64,000 bases of DNA from Sphingobium sp. CECT 9361. GTDB lineage: Bacteria > Pseudomonadota > Alphaproteobacteria > Sphingomonadales > Sphingomonadaceae. Both the position numbers and the translations under genes were made by a program. Below are positions 1 through 9,412 of this stretch, piece after piece. Location: the NCBI RefSeq assembly GCF_918741285.1, contig NZ_CAKKNC010000015.1, positions 53,646 through 117,645 of the forward strand. Direction: 5' to 3'. Under the pieces are notes generated by a model. That model was given only the letters and a program-made list of their open reading frames with translations. It was not told where the DNA came from and did no database searches. The stretch's first letter is position 1. Each line of letters opens with the position of its first letter.

Positions 1-291
1 CGCCCATCATCGGGCATCAAACCGGTGTTTTACAAAAGTTAAATTTCGCTTTGTGATCGGTTTTTCGTCGTGGACATTTTGACTACAAAGAAATGCGATG
101 GGTCTGGCAGGGCGCTCAAGCGGGCAGCACTAACGTACATCATGACGATTGTTTACTGCGCTTTTGCAACAGGCTGCCTCGTCGCCCGTTAGTTGCGAGC
201 GGCACGTAAGCCATTACGTCTTCACATGGTTGAAGGCGGCTGATCCGAGCCTTCTAAGCTCTTTCTTGCTTGTCTTTCTAGGGTGACCAAC

Positions 292-492
292 ATGACCGCC
301 AGCTCTCTGATCCAGCCAGAATCCGAGCCCGGGATCGCGAGTGCGGAGGCGGGCTTTGTTGTCCTTGAAGGTCCCGGTGGGATAGCTGCGACGATGACGG
401 TCCAAGCAGCCGAACTGACCGCGCTAAGCCTGCACCGCGCCGCAATGGCAGCCGCTGATGGCTTGCGGCGGGAAAGTGACAAGGTGAAATAG
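292..492 (+). CDS. small hypothetical protein (66 aa)
   Basis: This encodes a 66-residue soluble, Ala-rich protein with a hydrophobic core segment (VVLEGPGGIAATMT) and a helical, charged C-terminus. An AGGG at 280-283 sits about 8 nt before the ATG at 292, which favours that start over the GTG at 283. Short proteins of this layout are common in sphingomonads, but I know no function for them. Codon use looks like that of the neighbours. It stands alone, ahead of the PRC-like gene. Confidence 0.5.
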   Translation: MTASSLIQPESEPGIASAEAGFVVLEGPGGIAATMTVQAAELTALSLHRAAMAAADGLRRESDKVK

Positions 493-634
493 CTCTGCGC
501 ACGCCCGATGCATCTCATTTGTTCTTGCGTCTAAGTGCATCGACGTTTGTTTCGCCAGATGCCCTGTCTAATAGGCTACAAAGTCTTCGTAAAAAGCCCA
601 ACTCACAGGATGCTTGCGCGCACATGGAGACTGT

Positions 635-1255
635 ATGGAAAGCATAGCGGGATGGATCGCGCCGATTGCGACGATGGCTGCAGCGATGATGACCGCAGCG
701 AATTTGGGAGCGCGGGTTACCGGATGGGGCTTTGTCGTCTTCGCGCTCGGCTCGGTGTGTTGGGTAGTCGTCGGCATCAATACTGGCCAAACTAATCTGT
801 TGGCAACCAATGGCTTTCTGCTGTTCGTCAATATGGTAGGCATTTGGCGCTGGCTTGGAAAACAGCGTGCCTATGAAGATGGGGGCAGGTCAGCGACGAT
901 TGCAAGCCGCCGCTCGTCGGTCCCGACGCTTTTCACCGCCACGGGTATTGCCGGCATGATGACGCAGGACGCCCAAGGCGAGTCATTAGGAAAGGCGGTC
1001 GAGGCTTTAATCGAATGTGTCTCCGGACGAATAAGCTATGTCGTGATTGCTTCGGAGCACCATGGATTAAGAGAAGACTTACGGGCGATACCTCTGGATC
1101 GCATCACATTGGGTCCTGATCGCATCCGCGTTGGAATGGACAAGTGTGAATTTCATGCTTGGCCCGTTTTGGCGTCCGACGCCTGGCCAGCCGCAGCGGC
1201 GCACCGCGAACCCCCGGCCATATCGACAGGAACGGGCTGTAGGACCGGTGCGTGA
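635..1255 (+). CDS. membrane protein with PRC-barrel-like domain
   Basis: The protein has about 206 residues. The N-terminal 60 or so residues are hydrophobic, with two to three predicted membrane segments (MAAAMMTAANLGARVTGWGF; VVFALGSVCWVVVGINTG; LLATNGFLLFVNMVGIWRW). After a basic linker, residues 100-180 resemble a PRC-barrel fold (SLGKAVEALIECVSGRISYVV, then LRAIPLDRITL). PRC-barrel domains often act as small adaptors at membranes. The ATG at 635 is preferred to the in-frame ATG at 614 because it begins just before the first membrane segment. The family call rests on a short pattern and is moderate. Confidence 0.6.
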   Translation: MESIAGWIAPIATMAAAMMTAANLGARVTGWGFVVFALGSVCWVVVGINTGQTNLLATNGFLLFVNMVGIWRWLGKQRAYEDGGRSATIASRRSSVPTLFTATGIAGMMTQDAQGESLGKAVEALIECVSGRISYVVIASEHHGLREDLRAIPLDRITLGPDRIRVGMDKCEFHAWPVLASDAWPAAAAHREPPAISTGTGCRTGA

Positions 1256-1458
1256 CTGGACCACGACGATCCGCTAGCTATTGCCCAGCAGGTAAGGTCG
1301 AAAGAACGTGACGCATAAGCGCGCTCTTTGAGGGTAATGAACGCTTATAAACGAGAGGATTGCCTGGCCACGACTCCAATGGTTTTTTCCATGCCTGCTT
1401 GGTTAGCAAGCCTCGGCCATGGATAGAGAAAGGACCAGCAGTGTGACGGCGTTGCGCC

Positions 1459-2283
1459 TCACAGCGCCCCACTCTGGAAGCGTGTCATTTCTGAGCTGCC
1501 AAGGGCGCCATCGTCCTGCACAATGCGGGGAAATTTCCACGGTTTTGTGTCGATGTGCAGATAGTCCCGGTCAAACTCGCCGATTGCAACAAGGGCGTCC
1601 CAGTCCAGAATGTCAAGCATCCTGTCGGTTGATGTGGCGACCACATTAGCGTCCCGAAGCTCCCGAAACACCCTGTTGACGTGCACATTGGTTAGGCCAA
1701 GCGCATCGGCCAGATGCAGCTGAGTGGGCTGGAGCCGATATTTCGTTTTCGTTCCCAGGCCAGCCTCCTCCAATCTTAGCCCCAATTCGGCAAGAAGATG
1801 AGCAAGGCGGCCAACTGCAGATTTGCGCCCTAGATTGACTACCCATTGCGCCAGTACGCACGCATCCACAGCACATTCCCGCCAGAACGCGTCTGCGAGT
1901 GCCGGAAATAGTGTCACAGCAGACTTCAACGCATAATGGGGCATCTTGATAATCGTGACAGGGGTCAAAGCCTGTAATGACTGCGCCGTGCTGGGAAAGA
2001 CGACTGATTGCAGGTTTGCCATGTGACCCGCCACATAGAAGGCGGTGATCTGCCGCCGGCCATCCCGCATTTGCCCGAACCGACCGACAAGCCCTTTAAC
2101 GACGAGACACGCATGATCGACTTGCTCACCTGGACGAACTAGGTCGCGATCACCCCCAGCGGTAACTGTCTCGTTGGGCAAATGTAGGATCGTGTCGATC
2201 TCTTCTTTGCCTAGCTTTGTCCGCGAAGCGAGACGTTCGACAAATATCTGAATGGCCAGATGAGTAGAATAGGGCATGGGCAT
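1459..2283 (-). CDS. Crp/Fnr-family transcriptional regulator
   Basis: The protein is about 274 aa with the Crp/Fnr layout: an N-terminal cyclic-nucleotide-binding-like beta barrel (about residues 25-145; GEQVDHACLVVKGLVGRFGQ, then RRQITAFYVAGHMANLQS) and a C-terminal winged HTH (about 165-240; LQPTQLHLADALGLTNVHVN is the recognition-helix region). No Fnr-type cysteine cluster is visible, so it is not an iron-sulfur oxygen sensor. It belongs to the alphaproteobacterial group of atypical Crp/Fnr proteins seen near stress genes. The start is placed at ATG 2283, with 2277 an alternative. It is transcribed alone and no target can be named. Confidence 0.8.
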   Translation of the reverse strand: MPMPYSTHLAIQIFVERLASRTKLGKEEIDTILHLPNETVTAGGDRDLVRPGEQVDHACLVVKGLVGRFGQMRDGRRQITAFYVAGHMANLQSVVFPSTAQSLQALTPVTIIKMPHYALKSAVTLFPALADAFWRECAVDACVLAQWVVNLGRKSAVGRLAHLLAELGLRLEEAGLGTKTKYRLQPTQLHLADALGLTNVHVNRVFRELRDANVVATSTDRMLDILDWDALVAIGEFDRDYLHIDTKPWKFPRIVQDDGALGSSEMTRFQSGAL

Positions 2284-2841
2284 ACTCCGGATAAAGCGGG
2301 AGCACTCCAGTGTCTCTCTGTCACCGTTCACTAAGACATTTTACGGCAATGCCCGGGTATTTAATGAACTTCTGAATGATAGCAAATTGCGGTTTGGTAT
2401 GAAGGCGTTGTTCGCGGGCCGATGCGTTGTATCCACTGAACGCGCGACTGTGACCTGTTTCTGGCTGTTCCGTGCGGATGGCTGCCGCGTTTCGCTCAAA
2501 AATAATAACCTCGTCGATGGTTGGTAATATTGTCTGTCCGGCTTGGCTAGAACGATATGAACAGGCTGTCCTTCCTATCGACCGGGGCCAAACGTCCCGA
2601 CTCGTTTGCAGCGATACTACCCGCGCAAGTGGAAGCCGCACGTACGATAAAGGGCAGGCCCTTGAGGAGCCCGCCGTCCCTTTCACGTGCTTTACCGGCT
2701 GCACAGTGGCCAGCAATTGCTACAGCTTCAAGGATCATGTGGCTTTGAACGACATTCCACAATGTTCTACGATCCGCCTACCGCTTCGGGTGGCAATCGG
2801 CCCCTGGGGGCGAGCCGGGCAGGCATTTTCAATCCTCAGGT

Positions 2842-3015
2842 TGGGACCTCGTCTGGACCAATGACGACAATGAACAAGGCGCGATAACGACTGTAACTTT
2901 TGAGGCCCAAGACCAACGGACATTACTTCGTTTCCATGAGGTCTATCCATCCAGAGAAGCCTTGGAAGAAGCACTGGAGGGCTCGGCGGCAGGCTTGTCC
3001 GAGCAATGGGAGTAG
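2842..3015 (+). pseudogene. C-terminal remnant of an SRPBCC/AHSA1-family protein
   Basis: Reading 2842-3015 in frame gives a tail beginning WDLVWTNDDNEQGAITTVTF and containing LRFHEVYPSREALEEALEGS before a TAG stop. This matches the end of AHSA1-type SRPBCC proteins (TTVTFEE..GKTLL..H..YPSKEALDEAL..GSAAG..EQ). About 100 N-terminal residues are missing: upstream sequence in this frame does not resemble the family and has no usable start. I read it as a decayed gene end. Confidence 0.55.
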
Positions 3016-3296
3016 CGCGACGCGTTGATGGCTCGACAAGTCGCTGAGAACCGATCGGAAACGTCAACCGGAGGGACGGATATCTCGGACAGGTAATCTT
3101 ATGGACCCTTTGATCGTAGTTGGCACATCGCATGCGTTTTTACCGACCAGTCGGTGTCGCCAGTGAGAAGGTCGTTTTCGCTCTCCAAGAGTGGACGGAC
3201 AGTTGTCGCTCCTTCAGGACTCAGAAGCGGCCAAAGATCTGCTTCCTGTGCGGCAAACCCCTCGAGCCTTTTTTTCGATTTGAGCGTTGTTGCCTT

Positions 3297-3695
3297 ATGA
3301 GGACTGTCACTTTGGAACGGCTCGGGGGCTGCGCATGTGATGCGCTGCGATTTATCGTGCGAGGTGAGGCATTGCGGGTAGGAATCTGCCACTGTCTCGT
3401 GTGCCAGAAGGCGCATGGTGCGCCGTATTTCGCTTTCGCCGTATTCCCCCGCGCTGCCGTCAGTCTGTCTGGCCCGCATGTACGATGGGAAAGCAGTCTC
3501 AACTATCACCGGCTATACTGCGCTGCGTGCGGATCGCGCTTCGCGAACCTCGTCGGAAATGAGGTGGAGCTCCCTGTCGCGAGCTTCGCCGAAGCGGCTG
3601 GGCTCGTACCGCAATATGAAAACTGGACTATCCGACGACTGCCTTGGGTCACGCCTCTTGCGGTTCGCCAATTCGAGCGTGATCCAGAAAAGTGA
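3297..3695 (+). CDS. GFA (CENP-V/GFA) family zinc-binding protein
   Basis: The protein is 132 aa with the cysteine pattern of the glutathione-dependent formaldehyde-activating (GFA)/CENP-V fold: CxC at residues 12-14, CxCxxC at 31-36 (ICHCLVCQKAHG) and CxxC at 75-78 (YCAACGSRFAN), which bind zinc. Members are small carbon-sulfur-lyase-like enzymes of mostly unknown substrate. The open frame extends upstream to 3120, but ATG 3297 matches the family N-terminus (GGCACDALRF). A decayed second copy, including upstream sequence, lies at about 61.1-61.5 kb. Confidence 0.85.
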   Translation: MRTVTLERLGGCACDALRFIVRGEALRVGICHCLVCQKAHGAPYFAFAVFPRAAVSLSGPHVRWESSLNYHRLYCAACGSRFANLVGNEVELPVASFAEAAGLVPQYENWTIRRLPWVTPLAVRQFERDPEK

Positions 3696-3715
3696 ACCTT
3701 CACATAAGAGGCACC

Positions 3716-4135
3716 ATGCGGCAGACTACGATGATCCTCACGATCGAAACACCAGGGCAGGGGCTCCATGAGGTGACCAGGCCGATCCTGCGTTGGGTTC
3801 ATGACAGTGGGATCGTTGCAGGTCTTCTCACAATCTTTTGCCAGCACACCTCCGCTTCGCTTCTTATTCAGGAGAATGCCGCCCCCGCCGCCCGGCGGGA
3901 CCTCGAAGCCTATTTCGCGTGGATCGCGCCGGAAGACGCGGGGCGCTATGACCATGATGATGAAGGGCCGGACGATATGCCTGCTCATCTGCGCGCGGCA
4001 TTGACGCACGTGCAACTCACCGTGCCGGTCATCAATAGGGCCCCGGCGCTTGGAACATGGCAGGGCATCTACCTGTTTGAGCATCGACGGGCAGCACATA
4101 CGAGACATCTTGCGCTCCATCTCATGGGCGAGTGA
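3716..4135 (+). CDS. YjbQ family protein (UPF0047)
   Basis: The protein is 139 aa with the signatures of the YjbQ/UPF0047 family: HTSASLLIQENA near residue 45, D(x)3PAHLRAALTH near 90 and GTWQGIYLFEHR near 118. E. coli YjbQ has weak thiamine-phosphate synthase activity in vitro, but the physiological role is open. ATG 3716 matches the family start better than the upstream ATG at 3692. It lies 20 bp after the GFA gene and 28 bp before the GNAT gene, so the three probably share a transcript. Confidence 0.88.
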   Translation: MRQTTMILTIETPGQGLHEVTRPILRWVHDSGIVAGLLTIFCQHTSASLLIQENAAPAARRDLEAYFAWIAPEDAGRYDHDDEGPDDMPAHLRAALTHVQLTVPVINRAPALGTWQGIYLFEHRRAAHTRHLALHLMGE

Positions 4136-4163
4136 GTAGCGCGCCGAACGAGGAGACAGAATA

Positions 4164-4460
4164 ATGACTAAGATAGGTGATCTTCGAAACAATGAGTCCG
4201 AAGGACGCTATGAGTTGATGATCGACGGACAATTGGCGATTGCCGCCTATGACCGACGGGATGGCGCTTTGGTCTTTACACATACCGAAGTGCCCCACGC
4301 CCTCGAAGGGCAAGGCGTGGGCAGTCGCATCGTCAAAGCTGCGCTTGCCGACGTGCGCGAAAAAGGGCTCAAGGTCGTTCCCCTCTGCGAATTTGTCGCG
4401 GCCTATATCGAACGCCATCCTGACGATCAGGATTTGCTTGCGCTCGACGCGCCGGGATAG
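4164..4460 (+). CDS. small GNAT-like N-acetyltransferase (YjdJ type)
   Basis: The protein is 98 aa, matching the short GNAT-related family (PF14542 type). It has a beta-rich N-terminus (RYELMIDGQLAIAAYDRR), then VFTHTEVPHALEGQGVGSRI, whose QGVGSRI forms the acetyl-CoA pyrophosphate loop, and a C-terminal VPLCEFVAAYIERHP. Substrates of this family are unknown. A GAGG about 10 nt before ATG 4164 can serve as ribosome site. It ends a probable GFA-YjbQ-GNAT operon and converges with the serine hydrolase gene. Confidence 0.88.
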   Translation: MTKIGDLRNNESEGRYELMIDGQLAIAAYDRRDGALVFTHTEVPHALEGQGVGSRIVKAALADVREKGLKVVPLCEFVAAYIERHPDDQDLLALDAPG

Positions 4461-4503
4461 ACCTGCAGCGACCTCCTCCGCTCGTTTCCAGAGGTGCACA
4501 ATG

Positions 4504-6489
4504 TCAGGAGGGGCTTTCGGTAAATATGTAGACATGCTGGCCGTCACGGAGCGTCAGTGTGCGTTTGCCATTTTGAATGCCCACTAGCAGCTCAATACCA
4601 ATGAGTTCAGCGTCGCTGGTAATCAAGGAAACAGTGCCGTCATCGTTGCGGCGCGTTACGATCGCGCTGTCCCAGGGGGTAGCGTAAATCCGGGTGGCGT
4701 TACCTTTCTGCTTGATCTGCAGGGGACCCAGATCAGGATTTTCGTAGCGGGGAGCGAGGCCCGCGAGAACCTTTGGGTCGCCCGGTACCGTGAGTTTTGA
4801 ACGATACTCGGCGCTTTCGGCGGCTACGCGCTTCACTGCAGCAGCGACATCGCCTTCCGCTTCAGGCTTGCCATCATAGAGGACCTCGAGGAGCCGGCGC
4901 ATAAAGGGCCCACGCAAATAAGGGCCATTATCCGCGTTGGTCAGGATGACCGCAGCAACACCCGCTGCCGGGATCGCATACATGTCGCTGTGATAGCCTG
5001 CCAGGTCGCCACCATGATGGATAACGGAGACGCCCCACCGCGCATTCTCTTCCAGCCCCATGCCATACCAGATATCCTCGCCGGTCGGTACGCCCCGTGT
5101 CCGCCGGGCGAGGAGCGCTTCTTTGGACAGAAGTTGCCTACCGTTGGGCAGCAGCCCTTCTTCCAGTTCGTTGCGCATATAAAGGATCATGTCGTGCGGC
5201 GACGACCAGGCACCGCCCGCCGGACGATAGGGTGCAATTGCGCTGTTCAGGTTTTGCGGCAAGATGGTCAACCTGCTGTCCACATCCTCGCCGTGCGGGC
5301 TTGCATGATCAGCGGCGAGCGCAGTTTTCATCGACATGGTCGAATCCCTCATATCCAGCGGATTCCATATCTGCTCCTGCACGGCGCGATCGAATGCGGC
5401 GCCTACCTCCATGTCCGGATAGTAAAGATGGGCTGCAACATAACCGGCAGCCGCCGCCATCAAATTATTGTACTGAAAGGCTTCACCGAATTTACTCGTC
5501 GGCTGCGTGGTGGCGAGTTGTTTGAACGTGTCGGCAGCCGGCGTTTGGGGGGTGGTACTGAACAACCATTCCATGTCCTTACGCGGCAAGCCTGTGCAAG
5601 CGCACACAAGATGACGGATCAGGACCGACTTCGTCGTCGCATCGTTGCCGAGGCGAAAGGACGGGTAGACCTTCGTAACGGGATCGTCCCAACCGAGGCG
5701 CCCTTCGCTGACCAGCTTTGCAAGCAGCAAGGTCGCCATACTTTTCGTGTTCGACGCGATCATGAAGCGGGTGTGGGCATCGACCCGATCGGATTTGCCT
5801 GCTTCCTTTACGCCGACACCCCCTTCATAGACGATCTTACCTCCCGAATAGAGGGCCAGGCCGACACCGGGAATTTTCAGGTCCGCCGCACCCTTCTGCA
5901 CAAAGTCGATCAGCGTCGCGACACGGGTTTCATCCAGGGGATGGGCTGTTTTGCCAACAAAGCTTTCGCGCTGATAACCAGCCGGTCGCAGGCTCTGGTT
6001 GATCTGTCCGATAGCGCCGCTACGTTTTTCGGATGTGGCTTCGCTTCCGTCTAGGATCAGAACCGTCCAGCCGTCGCCTTTACGCCTGGCAATGGAGCGA
6101 AGGTCGAGGTGTTCGTTGGGTGAGCTTTCATAGTCGACAACCATCTGCTCGTCCCAACCGTTGCGAGGTGGGCGCAAAGTAGCCAATTTGAACGGATGCG
6201 CCTTGCCCGGCCGGTAAGCGTCCCAGGCAGCGGCGGCTGCCGCCTTTCCATCCACCGCCTTGCCAACCTCCACTATCGCTATTTTCAGGTCAGATTCGGG
6301 CGGTGACAACACAATGCCGGCCTTCGTTACCGCAGCCATCCATCCTTCAGGAAGGATATAGGTCGTTTTGCCAGTTGTGCTGGATGGTGTATCCGCCGCC
6401 GCCGTAGCCTGGGCCAGAGCAGTTTGGTTACAGATGACAGCCACGCTACACAGCAGTATGGCACAGATCGAAAGCGACCAACTCTTCAT
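4504..6489 (-). CDS. secreted serine hydrolase, beta-lactamase-fold (class C / PBP4*-like)
   Basis: The protein is 661 aa from ATG 6489, which begins a clear signal peptide (MKSWSLSICAILLCSVAVIC, cleavage near TALAQ). An N-terminal region to about residue 190 has no recognised fold. The catalytic domain follows, with the S-x-x-K motif SNTK at 246-249, a Y-x-N element (QYNNLMAA) and the third motif IHHGGDLAGYH. These are the marks of the beta-lactamase/DD-peptidase family, whose members act as esterases, amidases or peptidases in the periplasm. A beta-sandwich tail of about 150 residues closes it. It is monocistronic; the substrate cannot be told from sequence. Confidence 0.88.
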   Translation of the reverse strand: MKSWSLSICAILLCSVAVICNQTALAQATAAADTPSSTTGKTTYILPEGWMAAVTKAGIVLSPPESDLKIAIVEVGKAVDGKAAAAAAWDAYRPGKAHPFKLATLRPPRNGWDEQMVVDYESSPNEHLDLRSIARRKGDGWTVLILDGSEATSEKRSGAIGQINQSLRPAGYQRESFVGKTAHPLDETRVATLIDFVQKGAADLKIPGVGLALYSGGKIVYEGGVGVKEAGKSDRVDAHTRFMIASNTKSMATLLLAKLVSEGRLGWDDPVTKVYPSFRLGNDATTKSVLIRHLVCACTGLPRKDMEWLFSTTPQTPAADTFKQLATTQPTSKFGEAFQYNNLMAAAAGYVAAHLYYPDMEVGAAFDRAVQEQIWNPLDMRDSTMSMKTALAADHASPHGEDVDSRLTILPQNLNSAIAPYRPAGGAWSSPHDMILYMRNELEEGLLPNGRQLLSKEALLARRTRGVPTGEDIWYGMGLEENARWGVSVIHHGGDLAGYHSDMYAIPAAGVAAVILTNADNGPYLRGPFMRRLLEVLYDGKPEAEGDVAAAVKRVAAESAEYRSKLTVPGDPKVLAGLAPRYENPDLGPLQIKQKGNATRIYATPWDSAIVTRRNDDGTVSLITSDAELIGIELLVGIQNGKRTLTLRDGQHVYIFTESPS

Positions 6490-7025
6490 AGCTTCCCCCC
6501 GATAAACCAACAGATTAGTCGCCTCCGCGAAGCCTTTTTGCAAGAGGCAAACAAATCTCCCGAGTTGCCCATTCGAAGCTGGCGCATCCAGGACATTTCA
6601 GTGCGGTCATGAGCGTCCTGAGCGGACGACTATGGGTTATCGGTACGCTATGGCGCACGAAGATCAGGCCGCCTTTTGGCGCGCGTGGGATTATGCGATC
6701 GACAATCGCTCACCGCCCCGCCTGGCGTTGCGATGCCGACATGAGAATACAGTCTAATCGCGTAGGCGCAGGGACCGTTTAAAAACGTAGCCGCTGTCCC
6801 ATCACGGCTCGTAAGCGTTCCAACACTTAACCGCCTACATCTGCCCCATGGGTCGCCAGAATTTTTAGATGCAACGGCCCATATCCGCCATTCGTCATAG
6901 CTGTGTCTGGCATTCGCCCCTCCTGTCAGGACTGGGGTCGATCCATCGTCATGATGTTTCGGTGGATCAACGGTTGGCACTTTTGTCGATTGCCGATGGT
7001 TGCATCAATAAGGAGCGAATCGATA
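6490..7025. other. intergenic region, no recognised gene
   Basis: 536 bp between the divergent serine hydrolase and the small ORF at 7026. Both promoters must lie here. Apart from a doubtful 41-codon ORF at 6632 I see no RNA gene, repeat or family-like translation on either strand. Confidence 0.6.
6632..6757 (+). CDS. possible small ORF (41 aa), doubtful
   Basis: An ATG-to-TAA frame gives a peptide starting MGYRYAMAHEDQAAFWRAWD. Its composition is protein-like rather than random, but there is no good ribosome site (only AGCGGA upstream) and I recognise no family. It may be a decayed gene fragment or chance. Confidence 0.18.
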   Translation: MGYRYAMAHEDQAAFWRAWDYAIDNRSPPRLALRCRHENTV

Positions 7026-7211
7026 ATGGACAGACATCAGATTATTGCCGTTGGCTTGCTCACCCAGCGCGACATCGATCGGCTCGGCGAAGGGTTCAGC
7101 AGGATGTTTCCTCTTGAAGGGGCGCACGACTTCGAAGATCTGCTGAAGGCGATTGATCAGGCGGATATTGCCCGGGGCAGCGGTACCGGAAATTTGGAAT
7201 GCTCGAAATAA
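7026..7211 (+). CDS. small hypothetical protein (61 aa)
   Basis: The ATG at 7026 is preceded by a strong AAGGAG with good spacing (7010-7015), which sets this start against the upstream in-frame ATG at 6903. The peptide (MDRHQIIAVGLLTQRDIDRL at the start) is amphipathic and acidic in its middle (HDFEDLLKAIDQADI), suggesting a small soluble helical protein. No function is recognised. It converges with the SRAP gene. Confidence 0.5.
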   Translation: MDRHQIIAVGLLTQRDIDRLGEGFSRMFPLEGAHDFEDLLKAIDQADIARGSGTGNLECSK

Positions 7212-7229
7212 TAGCTGTCGGGTGGCAGA

Positions 7230-7889
7230 TCACAGCATATTCTCCTGCGCTGCAGTTGCCTCCGCTCCTTTTCGCCTGAACCAAGGCTCGTCCGTCCGAT
7301 CCAGCGCAATCAAATCATCTGAAAAAGTTCGTGACTGGAAGGCGAGGACATCATCGAGTGAGCCATGCAGCCACTGGTCATACTCATCTGTTTGCAGCAG
7401 CACGGGCATCCGAACATGCACGGGACGTATCGCCTCATTGCATTCTGTCATCAGACCGGAATAGACCGGCCCCCATTCATCACTGACGCGCCACATGCCG
7501 GCCCAGGCGAATAGTTCTTGATCCTTCAGGCTGATCCATGTGCGCGTCATCCTGCCTGCCGCGCCTTCGGCTTCGGCAAATGCCGTCACGGGTATCAGGC
7601 AGCGCCACTGTGGTTCGGGAGCGATGCCCTGCCACATAAAGTTCGACAGATCGGCGATATTGTTGACCGGCCTGGGCTTCAAAGGCAGCCCGGTTTTCTT
7701 GCTTTTCATAGGCCTTGGGAAGCCCCAGACCATCGACTGCAAGATGCGCCGACCGTCCTGTTCGCGCGCGACTATTCCAGGATAGCCGGGGTACACTTCA
7801 TCGGCTGAGTTGAATGCCACAGGAATTTGTGCGCCGAACAGGCTGGCAATCTCGGCAGCGGGCTTCTTGGCGTGGTAGAGGTTGCAGAT
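7230..7889 (-). pseudogene. SRAP / YedK-HMCES family protein with a lost start codon
   Basis: The frame encodes an almost complete SOS-response-associated peptidase (SRAP). Such proteins bind abasic DNA and crosslink through the cysteine exposed after Met1 removal. Here the N-terminus reads ICNLYHAKKPAAEIASLFGA. The family start MCNLY is present, but the first codon (7887-7889, minus strand) is ATC, not ATG. The next possible start, GTG at 7820, would remove the catalytic Cys. The rest is open: PRPVNNIADL near the active-site Asn region, PVHVRMPVLL with the active-site His, and AGMWRV. Either the gene is inactive or ATC serves as a rare start. Confidence 0.75.
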
Positions 7890-8299
7890 GTGGACGACCC
7901 TCCACTTGCTAGGGCTCGAGCAGCGTTTCGACTCGATCGCTTGCTATCAGATGTCCGGCCTGTTGGCGCGGGAAAATCCCGCTGGCCGAGATGGTGTTCG
8001 CTACGCGCATTCCAAACACATGGGCGACATCAAATGTGCCAGTGCAACCTTCGGAGTATTTCGCGTCTCGATCGACCGATCGTTCCATCTACTCGTTCCT
8101 GCAGGTTCGACTACGGTCCACAGTGGCAGGTACCTTGTCAGCTCGCCTGCTGGGGCCCGCCAACCCGCTCAAGACATTTGGCAAGGTGCTACGGAACCAC
8201 TGCATTTCTTAAAACCCGTCGGCCGCGTACCATGAACGTCCTTCCGAGACTGCAGTCGACGGGTGCGACGGCGTTCCAGCGGGTTAGGGGGGGGCTGCG
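7890..8299. other. intergenic region, nothing recognised
   Basis: About 410 bp upstream of the SRAP frame. Several overlapping open frames exist on the plus strand, but none translates into anything family-like and they lack ribosome sites. A G-rich run (GTTAGGGGGGGG) sits at the right edge, near 8284. Confidence 0.5.
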
Positions 8300-9412
8300 T
8301 CAAATCGATGATTCGGTTTCAATCTCAAACGCAGTTTTTGCCATCGTCTGTCCGTTCACGATCAGCTCGACCTCATGACAGCCCGGATGGTGGCGACGCG
8401 TGCTAAAATTCCGGATAGCCTGCCGAACGCCAAGCGTGGCAGCCTGCCCGGCGGGAAGGTCGAATGTCTTCAGCTTGAAAACTTTGCCCGCAGTCCTGCC
8501 GCCAGCGCGTGTATAATGAACGCGATAATCCACGACCAGACGTTGAGCATCCGGCGATGTCGAGATCAGCTCGACATTGATGGTGATAGCCTGCCCGAGC
8601 CGCACATTTCGTGGTTTGATCGAGAAGTCTTGTATGGTGACTGCGGCACCATCGCCAACGCCAATGAGGGCCAGCGCACGCGGGTTACCCTCCTTTATCA
8701 AGGTACGCAGGGCATGGCGGATGATCCAGGTTGTGCCGGGATCGCCGTTTTGCCAATCCGCAAGTCGGTGCAATAGCCAGTCCGGGCGATCCTTTGCGAT
8801 ATCGTTCAGATGATTGGCGACCGACTTGCGAACATAGGTGCTGGGATCGGCTTTGAGCGATTCTAGGATCGCTACTGCAAGCGTCGGATTGGCCTTGAAC
8901 GCCGGGATGCGGGAAGCCCATGGTAATCGCGGCCTGCTACCTTCGCTCGCGAGCCGGCGAACATGTTCGTCTGGGCTACCGGTCCAGCGCGCCATTATGG
9001 CAAGGGTTCGCTCTGTGTCCTGAGCCAGAAACGGACGCACGGCAAACTCGGCGGAGCCGAAGCGGGTCAAATGGGCAAGCGCATCCAACGACCTGTCGAC
9101 ATCATCGAGCCCATATCGCGCCACAAACTCAGTGACCGCAATCGCCTGGAAACCATGGGTGAGTTGTGGCGCCATGGCGCCTACGATCTCAAGCGCATCC
9201 TCAAACCGGTCGGGGAGTGCGGCTTTGAGGGCATCAGCGATATGGCGGACGCGGCCCATGATCGAGAGCCCGGCAAGTCCGTTAGATGCTGAGCTGAGAA
9301 ATACGGCTTGGTCGAAGTGCCTTGATACCGAAGCTCCAGCGCTGGCGATGACTCTAAGCGCCGGCGGTCCAAGAATGTCCTTGAGAAGCGCAGGCGTGGT
9401 TGTGTTGGTCAT
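8300..9412 (-). CDS. AlkD-like DNA alkylation repair protein (HEAT repeats)
   Basis: The protein is 370 aa from ATG 9412, with the order of the PF08713 DNA-alkylation-repair family. All-helical HEAT-like repeats cover about residues 5-270 (RHIADALKAALPDRFEDALE; RWTGSPDEHVRRLASEGSRP; VRKSVANHLNDIAKDRPDWL). A beta-rich tail from about residue 270 (FSIKPRNVRLGQAITINVEL) is a C-terminal domain seen in a subset of these proteins. Relatives AlkC/AlkD remove alkylated bases. The segment RRLASEGSRPRLPWA is typical of the DNA-contacting region. It appears monocistronic and is preceded by a long gene-free stretch. Confidence 0.82.
   Translation of the reverse strand: MTNTTTPALLKDILGPPALRVIASAGASVSRHFDQAVFLSSASNGLAGLSIMGRVRHIADALKAALPDRFEDALEIVGAMAPQLTHGFQAIAVTEFVARYGLDDVDRSLDALAHLTRFGSAEFAVRPFLAQDTERTLAIMARWTGSPDEHVRRLASEGSRPRLPWASRIPAFKANPTLAVAILESLKADPSTYVRKSVANHLNDIAKDRPDWLLHRLADWQNGDPGTTWIIRHALRTLIKEGNPRALALIGVGDGAAVTIQDFSIKPRNVRLGQAITINVELISTSPDAQRLVVDYRVHYTRAGGRTAGKVFKLKTFDLPAGQAATLGVRQAIRNFSTRRHHPGCHEVELIVNGQTMAKTAFEIETESSI

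Noticed and set aside
2472..2864. Open frames between the Crp/Fnr gene and the SRPBCC remnant
   Set aside because: Several overlapping frames on both strands, none with a ribosome site or family-like translation.
7827..8378. 183-codon frame upstream of the SRAP gene
   Set aside because: It overlaps the SRAP 5' region antisense and its translation is Arg/Cys-rich without domain pattern.
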